48,696 nt of DNA from Candidatus Iainarchaeum sp. (GTDB lineage Archaea; Micrarchaeota; Micrarchaeia; Anstonellales; Bilamarchaeaceae), in contig JAQUBA010000008.1 in assembly GCA_028686985.1 (NCBI GenBank), positions 1-48,696 of the forward strand, written 5' to 3'. The notes beneath the pieces are model-generated. The model saw nothing but the letters and a program-made list of their open reading frames with translations. It did not search any database and had not been told where the DNA came from. Made by a program: the position numbers and the translations under genes. Position 1 is the stretch's first letter. Each line of letters starts with the position of its first letter. Shown here in pieces: positions 18,776 through 26,909 of the stretch.

Positions 18776-19791
18776 CGCCGGGGGGTTTTTTTGGGAACCG
18801 GTCCCGCCGGTTGTTCCGAACCTCGAGGCTCCGCGCTTCCGCGGGCCTTCAACGCGCCCCTGTATTTGGCATCCATATCGGCAGCCCCCGGCCCGGGAGC
18901 CCTCCTGGCCGCCCCGACCCTCGCATCCGCTTCTTCGCCTATTTTGTATTCAACGGTATGCGTCGGCCTGTGGCGGTTCCCGAAGGATATCCTTTCAAGC
19001 GACTGCCGGCCCCCGGTCCTCGCGTAATAATCCAACGCGGCCTTTGCGATGCGCATCCTCACCTCGTCCGGAAGCGTTGCATCGTTGAGTGCGATTTCCA
19101 TCAGTACGTCTGGCTTGCCTCCCCTTATGCACTTTTCCACAAGGCGGGAAGTGGTCAGCGCAGCGCCAATCAGCTTTTCCGCCTCCTCGCATATCCTGTG
19201 CTCAACAGAGGATTTGCGCGCCCCGCGGTTTTCAGCCGCCATTTTCGCGAGGCCCTGCCAGTCGCCCATCCTCACCAGGGTTCCCATTTTCGACTCGGCG
19301 CACCTAAGGGTAGAAGCGTCTATCGCCTGCATCAGCGTCAAGTTAAGCGATTCCGGAAATTCCACTTCCTTGCCGAGGGCGCGGAGCTTCTCCGTCACGG
19401 CCTCCCTGAAGTAAACGTGAATGAGAAAAGACCATGCATTGCTGCGCTGCGCAGGGGTGTGGACTCTGCCCCTCGCGATTGTAAGCAGGCATTCGCAATA
19501 GCTCTTCTTAGTTTCAGGATTCGCACCGGCGATTTCGGCGGCCAGCGCATACACTCGTGAAAAATCCTTAAGCTTGGCGATGCGCGCTTCAACATCCGCG
19601 TCGGAGAGGGGAGGGAATGGATTAGGAACCGGCACGAAGCCGGTTGAATCAAGGAAGCCGGTTCTCAGGAGCGCGTCGTATATTCTCATTGGTTCAGCGT
19701 AGGAAAGCACGGAATACGCCTCTGCTATCCCCTTATCCACGCCAGCCGCTTCACCGGCCAGAACATCGTAGTACGTAGCCATATCCATCAC
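18772..19791 (-). CDS. HEAT-like alpha-helical hypothetical protein
   Basis: 339 aa; LMEIALNDATLPDEVRMRIAKAALDYYARTGG helical repeats; stop shares CTAG with the convergent gene. Confidence 0.65.
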   Translation of the reverse strand: MMDMATYYDVLAGEAAGVDKGIAEAYSVLSYAEPMRIYDALLRTGFLDSTGFVPVPNPFPPLSDADVEARIAKLKDFSRVYALAAEIAGANPETKKSYCECLLTIARGRVHTPAQRSNAWSFLIHVYFREAVTEKLRALGKEVEFPESLNLTLMQAIDASTLRCAESKMGTLVRMGDWQGLAKMAAENRGARKSSVEHRICEEAEKLIGAALTTSRLVEKCIRGGKPDVLMEIALNDATLPDEVRMRIAKAALDYYARTGGRQSLERISFGNRHRPTHTVEYKIGEEADARVGAARRAPGPGAADMDAKYRGALKARGSAEPRGSEQPAGPVPKKTPRR

Positions 19792-19917
19792 GTCTTAGAA
19801 TGAATTTACTATTATGCTTCGGAGATTTTTAAATGTTCTGTTTAATGATTTAATGTGATAGAACACTTGGGAAAACCAATACGAGTCGCTCGTTCTCGCC
19901 TTCCGGCGCGCGTAAGG

Positions 19918-20022
19918 AAGCTTGAGGTTTTTGGGCTCCTTTTTGCTTGCCCCGCAGGGCATACCCAAATGCAGAGCCGAAGCGAGCCCTAGGTGGCGAG
20001 CTGAGGCGAGAAAAAAGGAGAG
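19918..20022 (+). repeat. Structured dispersed repeat, copy B, abutting tRNA-Ile 3' end
   Basis: agcttgaggtttttgggctcctttttgc ... atacccaaatgcagagccgaagcga ... aaaaaaggagag, as in copy A. Confidence 0.65.
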
Positions 20023-20097
20023 TGGGCCCACGGAGATTTGAACTCCGGACCTTTCGATTATCAGTCGAACGCTCCAACCTGGCTGAGCTATGGGCCC
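20023..20097 (-). tRNA. tRNA-Ile (anticodon GAT)
   Basis: Acceptor GGGCCCA/TGGGCCC + A; anticodon arm TTCGA-CTGATAA-TCGAA; T arm CGGAGTTCAAATCTCCG. Confidence 0.95.
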
Positions 20098-20202
20098 TCT
20101 AACCTCGGATAAGTAAGGAGTATGGATATGGAATGTTTTAAAAGGGATTTAGATGGCGGGCGGAAAAGTTTAAGAATTGAATGTGGTATTAAATAAGTTT
20201 AT

Positions 20203-20979
20203 ATGGATGAAGGATACCTTGCCATGGTGGAAAGGGAGCTGCCTGTGCTTAGGGCGCTCATTTCCGAAGCCATGGGGCATAGGGTGGATTGCCCGGAGTG
20301 GCATGCCGCGGTGCAGACGGTGCAGGACAGGATAGACCGCATCCCGCCGCCCATTCTCCGGGAAATCACAAACCATGAGAAGGATGCCATCGTGAGGGGG
20401 GAGGCCGCGCTTGGGCTCATCCGGCACGCGGGAAGGGAGAACGGGGCATCCCCGGAAGACAAGATGCTCACCATGAGGTGGCTCAAGCAGGACGCCAGCT
20501 TCCATCCGGACGTGAACAGGTATGCATCGGAGATGCTGGAGTATCTGGAGGGCAGATATGCGCCCTGGGGAAAGGTGCTTTATGACCTAACGAAGCCGCA
20601 CGCGGACAGGGTGCTTGCGGGAAAGAGGTGCATCCAGGACGCATTCGGCAAACGCAGGCTGGGCAGGCTGTATGGCATTGCAATGGACGGCGCCCTGCCC
20701 ATGGAAGTGAGGGTGGAGGCGAGGCTGAGGTTCAGGGAACTCGTGGTTGCCTGCCAGAAGGGGGAGGAGGACTGGGCCGAGGTCCAGGGGATGGCGGCCA
20801 ACCTTGACAGAGTGGAAGAATTGAATGGGCACGGCGGGCAGACGGCCGTGAAAATCAGGGTGGGCAGCATGCATGCCCCTGATTTGTGCGAATTCATCAA
20901 GCGGGTTGCAAGGGAAAGGATTGAGGCCGAAGGGGCATGCAGGACCAGCACGTTCCGGCTGCCGCCCCGGAAAAAATAG
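20203..20979 (+). CDS. HEAT-like alpha-helical hypothetical protein
   Basis: 258 aa; RLYGIAMDGALPMEVRVEARLRFRELV; TATA-like tract upstream. Confidence 0.65.
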   Translation: MDEGYLAMVERELPVLRALISEAMGHRVDCPEWHAAVQTVQDRIDRIPPPILREITNHEKDAIVRGEAALGLIRHAGRENGASPEDKMLTMRWLKQDASFHPDVNRYASEMLEYLEGRYAPWGKVLYDLTKPHADRVLAGKRCIQDAFGKRRLGRLYGIAMDGALPMEVRVEARLRFRELVVACQKGEEDWAEVQGMAANLDRVEELNGHGGQTAVKIRVGSMHAPDLCEFIKRVARERIEAEGACRTSTFRLPPRKK

Positions 20980-21042
20980 GGATGGCGGGAAACCGGGCGG
21001 GCTCACGGTTTAAAAGGCATATGTGTGTAATTATTAATTAAT

Positions 21043-21813
21043 ATGGAAACTAATGATGGTGCCCGCATAGGCCACCTGAGGTCCCTCTGCCGGAATGCCT
21101 GCAACGCCAGCCTGGACGAGGGATTCAGGCGGGAGGTGGAGGACCGCATAGCCCGGGAGCTACAGGGCATGGGGCTGGGCAGACTGGAGCAGCTTGCGAT
21201 GTGCGAGGAAGAGGAGAGCCTCAGGCGCGCCGCAGGCCTCATGTTCGCATGGAAGCTCGCGTGCGACGCGGGCGTGTTCCCTGCGGGAAAGGCGCAACGG
21301 CTGAACGCGCTGATTTCCAGGGAGGGGACTCCCGCGGAAGTGTCGGAATACGTGAGGGGCTCGCTTTCGCATTTGTTGGGATGGCCGATGGAAAAATGGC
21401 AAATCCTTGCGGACGCCGGGAAGCCAGAAGCCATGAGGATTTCCGCTTCGCAGGACGTGATATTGTACTGCCGCCAGAACGGGTACGCGAGCGTGCTGCA
21501 CAGGATTGCGGGGGATGCCGGCATGCCAATGGGTGCGCGGGAGATGGCGGTGTGCGCCCTGCTGGAGGTCAGGATGGACGGGCCGGACGCTTCGTGCGAT
21601 TTGGGGGAGCCGAACCCCCGCATGGTGGCGAGGCATGTTCTGGACAAGGGGTTTGCCCCGATCCCATGCGTGGACGCCAGCGACGCATGCCGCGAGCTCG
21701 TGAGGAGGGCGGGGATGCGTCAGAGGATTGAGCTCTCCTGGGGAAAGAAGCCGCCGGTTGCGCCCAATACGGAGAGGTTGAGGGCACAGCTCCTTAGACA
21801 GTATAAAAAATAG
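21043..21813 (+). CDS. HEAT-like alpha-helical hypothetical protein, paralogue-like to the preceding gene
   Basis: 256 aa; VLHRIAGDAGMPMGAREMAVCALLEV parallels LYGIAMDGALPMEVRVEARLRFREL in the preceding protein; similar length and orientation. Confidence 0.65.
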   Translation: METNDGARIGHLRSLCRNACNASLDEGFRREVEDRIARELQGMGLGRLEQLAMCEEEESLRRAAGLMFAWKLACDAGVFPAGKAQRLNALISREGTPAEVSEYVRGSLSHLLGWPMEKWQILADAGKPEAMRISASQDVILYCRQNGYASVLHRIAGDAGMPMGAREMAVCALLEVRMDGPDASCDLGEPNPRMVARHVLDKGFAPIPCVDASDACRELVRRAGMRQRIELSWGKKPPVAPNTERLRAQLLRQYKK

Positions 21814-21842
21814 TAAATTATGTTATGGTTAGACAAAAGCGC

Positions 21843-21917
21843 TCACTTCGTAAGGAGGTATGTGAGGATTAGCACGAGCGCGATTAAGCTTGTGAAGAAG
21901 ATTATCTCCTCTATCAT
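21843..21917 (-). CDS. 24-aa single-TM micropeptide
   Basis: Reverse strand ATG 21917: MIEEIIFFTSLIALVLILTYLLTK*; TATA-like agTATAAAAAt about 28 nt upstream. Confidence 0.5.
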   Translation of the reverse strand: MIEEIIFFTSLIALVLILTYLLTK

Positions 21918-21968
21918 GGATAATGGTTATCCTTGCTGATTTTTATACTTTTTGAGGGATAGGGGAAT

Positions 21969-22853
21969 ATGAAGATAGTCGTCGCACTCGGGGGGAACGC
22001 GCTTATTCTGCCCGGGCAGAAGGGGACCGCGGAAGAGCAGATGAAGAACGTCAGCAAGACGTGCAGGCAACTGCGCATTTTGGAAGAGGAACACGAAATC
22101 GTGATTACGCATGGCAACGGCCCGCAGGTCGGGAATTTGCTCATCCAGCAGAAGGAGGCGAACGGAAAGATTGCGGAGATGCCCATGGACGTGTGCGGCG
22201 CGATGACGCAGGGGCAGCTCGGGTACTGGATACAGCAGGAGATGAGGAATGAAGGGATCCATGCGACCACCATTGTGACGCAGACGCTGGTGGATGCGGA
22301 GGACCCCGCGTTCAAGAACCCGACGAAACCTGTGGGGCCCTTCTACACGGAAAAGCATGAGGGGATGGTGATGGATGCGGGGAGGGGTTACAGGAAGGTT
22401 GTGCCTTCCCCCATTCCGGTTGAGATTGTTGAGATTGATGCGATAAAGGCGATGATTGGGAAGGGGCTGGTGGTCATTGCATCCGGAGGGGGCGGGATTC
22501 CGGTCGTCAGGAAGGGCGGGAAACTGATGGGTGTGGAGGCGGTCATAGACAAGGACAGGGCGGCGCAGGTCCTTGCGAACGAGATATTTGCGGACGTGCT
22601 TATGATACCCACTGCGGTGGATTCGGTAAAGATTAATTTTGGAAAGAAGGATGAGAAGGAGATATGGGAAATGGGTGTGGAAGATGCGGAGAAACACCTT
22701 GCTGCGGGCGAGTTTGCGGAAGGGAGCATGAAGCCTAAAATAGAGGCGTGCGCCGCCTTTGTAAAAAACGGGGGGAAGAAAGCGGTAATCTGCTCAATAG
22801 AAAATATGGAGAAGGCGCTGGATGGAAGGGCAGGGACTACCATTCACTCCTGA
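21969..22853 (+). CDS. arcC: Carbamate kinase
   Basis: VVALGGNALILPGQKGTAEEQ, THGNGPQVGNLL, IASGGGGIPVV, EAVIDKDRAAQVLA, EGSMKPKIEACAAFV. Confidence 0.95.
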   Translation: MKIVVALGGNALILPGQKGTAEEQMKNVSKTCRQLRILEEEHEIVITHGNGPQVGNLLIQQKEANGKIAEMPMDVCGAMTQGQLGYWIQQEMRNEGIHATTIVTQTLVDAEDPAFKNPTKPVGPFYTEKHEGMVMDAGRGYRKVVPSPIPVEIVEIDAIKAMIGKGLVVIASGGGGIPVVRKGGKLMGVEAVIDKDRAAQVLANEIFADVLMIPTAVDSVKINFGKKDEKEIWEMGVEDAEKHLAAGEFAEGSMKPKIEACAAFVKNGGKKAVICSIENMEKALDGRAGTTIHS

Positions 22854-23428
22854 GTGCCCTCTATCATGCCCGTAAGCACATCAGAACTGAAATTTGCAGT
22901 TGCGGGGGATTCGTCTATGAATTCTATCCTCTTCCCATCCGCGGCCGGGCAGCTTCCCGATGGCCTGAACGGGGCGCTGTCCTGCAACTGCCATACTTTC
23001 AAGCCCAGTATTTTGTCCCCGTTTGACTTGCTTATGATTTCCCCCATCGTATCAACAAGCTTCCTTTCCCATGGTTCCGGAGGGCGGCCCGTTAACCCAT
23101 TAAGGAGCTTGAAGAGCCCCTTGCTGTCCTTCAGGAGCCGTTTCATGGCCCCTTCCCGCACATCGGAATATTCCGAAGTAACGGCGAGGTAGGCGAGCGC
23201 CCGCATGTTTCCTGCGAGCTGGTCAAGGGCGACACCCCTGAACATCGCATCCTCACTGTGAATATGCCTCACTATTTCCAGGACGTTCCGGGATTGCCCT
23301 CCTTTCGCCCTCTCTATCGCCTTATCCATATCCGGTTTCACAGCGGGAACCGGGCCATTGTTTTGTGTTAATGCCATAGCATTATTATGTGTGGAGAAAC
23401 ATTTAAGTATGTAAGCTACGGCGGGCAA
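22844..23428 (-). CDS. Hypothetical protein, HEAT-like
   Basis: ORF of up to 194 aa; likely start at MALTQNNGP; RALAYLAVTSEYSDVREGAMKRLLKD; convergent 10-nt overlap with arcC. Confidence 0.6.
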   Translation of the reverse strand: MPAVAYILKCFSTHNNAMALTQNNGPVPAVKPDMDKAIERAKGGQSRNVLEIVRHIHSEDAMFRGVALDQLAGNMRALAYLAVTSEYSDVREGAMKRLLKDSKGLFKLLNGLTGRPPEPWERKLVDTMGEIISKSNGDKILGLKVWQLQDSAPFRPSGSCPAADGKRIEFIDESPATANFSSDVLTGMIEGTQE

Positions 23429-23463
23429 AATAGTTTTAATCTCTCTTTACCAATTATTTGTAT

Positions 23464-23955
23464 ATGAGTGAAATAAGGCAACTGCAACAGAAATATGCCG
23501 CTCCCAGAATAAGATTCAGGGAATGGAGATACAGGACTTATGAGCGGATTGGGCTGCTGAGGGACATACGCACGGAGCAGGAAGCAATGAAAACGGGAAG
23601 GGCGAGCCTGACGCAACTGGACGATAAGGAACTGCTGCAGCGCGGAATACTCGTGCTTGAGAAATCGCAAAGTTTATGCGCACGGGAAACCCCATTGAAG
23701 GTTGGGCTGGCACTCGGCAGCGCGGGAATACTTTGGATGGCAATCGACATTTTCACGAATAGCGCAAACAAATGGCTGGGCGGCGTTTTTGCCGCGGTGA
23801 GCGTAGGGCTTGTGTTTGCAGCAGACATAATCAATAGGCGGGGCAGGGTAAGGGAGACCATGTTCTCAGAAGAGTTCTCAAACGTCTTGCGCGAGCAAAT
23901 CAGGAGGAAGCCGTTTGGGTGGGAACAGCAGGTGGACAAGCGCGTCGCGCATTGA
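23464..23955 (+). CDS. Hypothetical protein with TM hairpin
   Basis: MSEIRQLQQKYAAPR...; two hydrophobic segments in the centre. Confidence 0.6.
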   Translation: MSEIRQLQQKYAAPRIRFREWRYRTYERIGLLRDIRTEQEAMKTGRASLTQLDDKELLQRGILVLEKSQSLCARETPLKVGLALGSAGILWMAIDIFTNSANKWLGGVFAAVSVGLVFAADIINRRGRVRETMFSEEFSNVLREQIRRKPFGWEQQVDKRVAH

Positions 23956-24006
23956 TATATGCGGGCCGGCACAAAGGGTTTTAACTTCTTTTCGTGAATT
24001 CTGTCC

Positions 24007-25080
24007 GTGAACGTTTTCAGGGGGCTTGAGGGGATACGCGGAAAGGGCGTGTTCCGCAACGAGGACGCATTCAACCCGGAATTCCTCCCGGAGCAGGTCA
24101 TAGGCAGGGGGAAGGAAGTCCGCGAGCTTGCATTCAATTTGAAGCCCGTCTCGGAGAAGAGGAGGCCCACCTCCATGGTTTTGTACGGCCCCCCGGGAAC
24201 GGGAAAAACCTGCTGCACGAGGCACGTGCTGAAGGAGCTTACCGAATATACGCAGAGGGCCGAGCCGATTTACATAAACTGCTGGAGGCACTCCACCCGC
24301 ACCGCCATTCTTTCCGTCATTCTTGAAAAATTTGACATGATTAACCCTAGGAGGGGAATCAGCTCCGAGGAGGTCCTGCACAGGGCCGTGGAGCTCATAA
24401 GGAAAAGCGGGAAAACGCCGATAATCGTTTTGGACGAGGCGGACGCGCTCATAGACGGGGAGGAAAGCGGCGTGTTCTATGATTTGCTGCGCATGGGCGA
24501 GACGGAAAAATTGAACGTGGGTGTGGTTGCGATCACGAACAGGGAGGATATTCTTTCCCTATTGGACAGGAGGATCAGGAGCTCGTTGATGCAGGCGGAT
24601 GTTGAGTTTAAGCGCTATACCCCGGGGGAACTGAAGGAAATACTAAAGGACAGGGCAAAGGCGGGGCTTGTGCCCGGCTCGTGGGACGAGGAGGCGCTGG
24701 GGGTTTGCGCCGCCTTCGCGGGAAAGAACGGCGGGGACGCGAGAATTGCAATCACTCTATTGTGGCTGGCTGGAAGGAGGGCGGAAGCGGGAAGCGGAAG
24801 GATTACGGTGAAAGAAGTGGAGGAATCCAAGAATAGGGTATTGCAGGAGATAAAGGAGAAGAGGGAGGAGCTCCTTGACGAGGAAGACAAGGCGCTGATG
24901 GAATTCATAAAGAAGAAGGGCAGGGCGACGAGCGGGGAGATATATGCGGCTTTCCGGGGGAGCGAAAGGGCCTGGAGGGAGCACCTTGGGAAATTGGAGA
25001 GCATGGGGCTGCTTGAGAGCGAATACCTGCGTGAGGAAGGGAAGAAAGGGAGGACGAGGGTGTTCCGGGCGAAATTATAG
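24007..25080 (+). CDS. Orc1/Cdc6 replication initiator
   Basis: MVLYGPPGTGKT Walker A, IIVLDEADALI Walker B, NREDILSLLDRRIRSSL, C-terminal winged helix; GTG start. Confidence 0.93.
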   Translation: MNVFRGLEGIRGKGVFRNEDAFNPEFLPEQVIGRGKEVRELAFNLKPVSEKRRPTSMVLYGPPGTGKTCCTRHVLKELTEYTQRAEPIYINCWRHSTRTAILSVILEKFDMINPRRGISSEEVLHRAVELIRKSGKTPIIVLDEADALIDGEESGVFYDLLRMGETEKLNVGVVAITNREDILSLLDRRIRSSLMQADVEFKRYTPGELKEILKDRAKAGLVPGSWDEEALGVCAAFAGKNGGDARIAITLLWLAGRRAEAGSGRITVKEVEESKNRVLQEIKEKREELLDEEDKALMEFIKKKGRATSGEIYAAFRGSERAWREHLGKLESMGLLESEYLREEGKKGRTRVFRAKL

Positions 25081-25094
25081 AAAAGGAGGATGAT

Positions 25095-25604
25095 ATGAAA
25101 ATTAGCCAGAAAAGCGAAACGAGAATGGAGCTCGGGGACTACAATTGGACTTTTTTCCTTGGAGGGGCCTTACTTCTGCTCATATTCCTTGCGAATGTTT
25201 TCCTCTACATCGCAGGGTTCGGAGGCCAGTCATCTTTGCTTTACGTCGCATTGTCCGGGATAATCGGGCTTGTCGGCCTTTTCTTGTTGGCAGTGGCAAG
25301 CGTGGTGAAGGTCAACCTGGACAAGAAAACGAATGAGTTTTCATTTTCGCAAAAGAAATTTCTTCACTCATGGGCGGCAAAACATAGGCTGGATGAGATA
25401 ATCGGGCTGAAGCTGCATAAAACTCGCTCCGGCGCTACAATCTGGAGGGTACACACGCTCGCTTTTTCATTCAAAGGGGGGGCGGAATTGCCCGTTACGC
25501 TGGCTTTCATGCGGCAGAGCACAGCGATGGACGCGCAGGTGAAGGCGCAGGCGGAGAAAATTGCGGAATTTCTGGGGATTCGGCTTGAGATTACCGGATA
25601 TTAG
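25095..25604 (+). CDS. Two-TM hypothetical membrane protein
   Basis: 169 aa; two hydrophobic segments then a soluble beta-rich domain. Confidence 0.6.
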   Translation: MKISQKSETRMELGDYNWTFFLGGALLLLIFLANVFLYIAGFGGQSSLLYVALSGIIGLVGLFLLAVASVVKVNLDKKTNEFSFSQKKFLHSWAAKHRLDEIIGLKLHKTRSGATIWRVHTLAFSFKGGAELPVTLAFMRQSTAMDAQVKAQAEKIAEFLGIRLEITGY

Positions 25605-25716
25605 TGGTCTTTCGCGTCGGCCTGCGTATTTTTAAACAGTTCCGCACATATATGCCCAATAGAGAGAAATCTCGCGCGAAGGCATGCATTTAAACCTTTG
25701 CTGAAGAAATCAACAT

Positions 25717-26142
25717 ATGGGTTCGGAAATCAAAGTAGGAGACGTAATGTCCAAGAATGTCATATCCGTGACAAGGGACGCCAGCATTGTTGAAGTTGCG
25801 AAACTTATGGAAAAATACAATGTCGGCTCCATAGTGGTTGCGGACCAGAAAAAGGCCGAAGGGATAATCACCGAACGAGACATAGTGAGGAAGCTCATCG
25901 GAAAAGGAAAGGATGCGACCAAGGCGAAGGCCTCGGAAGCCATGAGCTCCCCATTGAAAGTGATAACGGCCGAGGCGAGCCTTGAAACCGCCGCGAAGGC
26001 GATGAGGGAATACAGGATAAAGAGGCTCCCCGTCATAAGCGAAAAGAACGAGCTCGTGGGGCTCGTGAGCGAGGGGGACATCATGAAGGTGTTCCCTGCC
26101 ATAGTGGACCTCATTGAAGAGAGGGCCGCTGCGGGGCAGTGA
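25717..26142 (+). CDS. Tandem CBS-domain protein
   Basis: VMSKNVISVTRDASIVEVAKLMEKYNVGSIVV...GIITERDIVRKL...MREYRIKRLPVISEKNELVGLVSEGDIM. Confidence 0.93.
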   Translation: MGSEIKVGDVMSKNVISVTRDASIVEVAKLMEKYNVGSIVVADQKKAEGIITERDIVRKLIGKGKDATKAKASEAMSSPLKVITAEASLETAAKAMREYRIKRLPVISEKNELVGLVSEGDIMKVFPAIVDLIEERAAAGQ

Positions 26143-26150
26143 CATTAAAT

Positions 26151-26258
26151 GGCTGCGCATAGGATGGCGGCAGGAGCACAGCAATGACTTGCCCGTCAAC
26201 AATGCGCAGCCTCCTACTCATTTTCGAACCTAGTAGCCCGATATATGGGCTACTGGGT
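26151..26258 (+). ncRNA. Structured intergenic element (H/ACA-like stem-loop plus 12-bp hairpin)
   Basis: GGCTGCGCAT (26151-26160)/ATGCGCAGCC (26202-26211) perfect 10-bp stem; internal GGCAG-GA...TGA-CTTGCC; ACCTAGTAGCCC (26228-26239)/GGGCTACTGGGT (26247-26258) hairpin with one T-G wobble. Confidence 0.4.
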
Positions 26259-26283
26259 GAGACCGGGCCCGTGGAGAGAAGAA

Positions 26284-26529
26284 ATGCTATTGCACGTGAA
26301 AGTGGTTCCCAATTCGCGGGAGTTCAGGGTCACGAGGGAGAAAACGGGTTGGAAGATATCCCTGACCGAACCCGCGGAGAGGAACAAGGCGAACATTGAG
26401 CTCGTGAAAAAGATGGAAAAGATTACGGGCAGGAGGGTGAGAATCCTGCGCGGAGGGACTGGAAAAAAGAAGGTGCTCGAAATTGAAGGCGAAGAAACGG
26501 AAATCCTTGGATTACTCGCAGATGCATAA
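26284..26529 (+). CDS. DUF167 (YggU-like) protein
   Basis: MLLHVKVVPNSREF..GWKISLTEPAERNKANIELVKKMEKITGRRVRILRGGTGKKKVLEI. Confidence 0.88.
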   Translation: MLLHVKVVPNSREFRVTREKTGWKISLTEPAERNKANIELVKKMEKITGRRVRILRGGTGKKKVLEIEGEETEILGLLADA

Positions 26530-26887
26530 GGACCGCAAGGAACTGCAGACCCTGCTGGAAGAGCTGGGAGGCTGCGTCGCGATGGTGGAAGGGAAGAAGG
26601 ACGCGGAGGCCCTCCAGAGGTACGTGGTAGGGGTGATAGAGGTATCCGGGAGGACCAGGTATGCGTGCGAAAAGGCAGCCAGGGAAGGGGCCACCGAGGT
26701 CGCCGTGCTCACGGACCTTGACGAGCGGGGCAATGAGCTTGCGGAAGAGCTCTCCGGGGAGCTGCGCTCCTGCGGAATAAAGCCGAACACCTTCCTGAGG
26801 AGGAAAATAGCGAGGGTGCTTGGGATTTCGCAGATGGAGAATTTCGAGCGGAAGTACAAGCAGAGGCTGTTGGAAACAAAACTATGA
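26522..26887 (+). CDS. Small Toprim-domain protein
   Basis: VAMVEGKKDAEAL...VAVLTDLDERGNELAEEL; the ORF opens at 26483 but the ATG at 26522 leaves only a short overlap with DUF167. Confidence 0.75.
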   Translation: MHKDRKELQTLLEELGGCVAMVEGKKDAEALQRYVVGVIEVSGRTRYACEKAAREGATEVAVLTDLDERGNELAEELSGELRSCGIKPNTFLRRKIARVLGISQMENFERKYKQRLLETKL

Positions 26888-26909
26888 AACGAAAATATAG
26901 GTGAGAAAC

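Noticed and set aside
23956-24006. Replication origin next to orc1/cdc6
   Set aside because: No repeated ORB-like elements or extended AT-rich unwinding region were seen in the short flanks at 23956-24006 or 25605-25716; GC-skew analysis would be needed.
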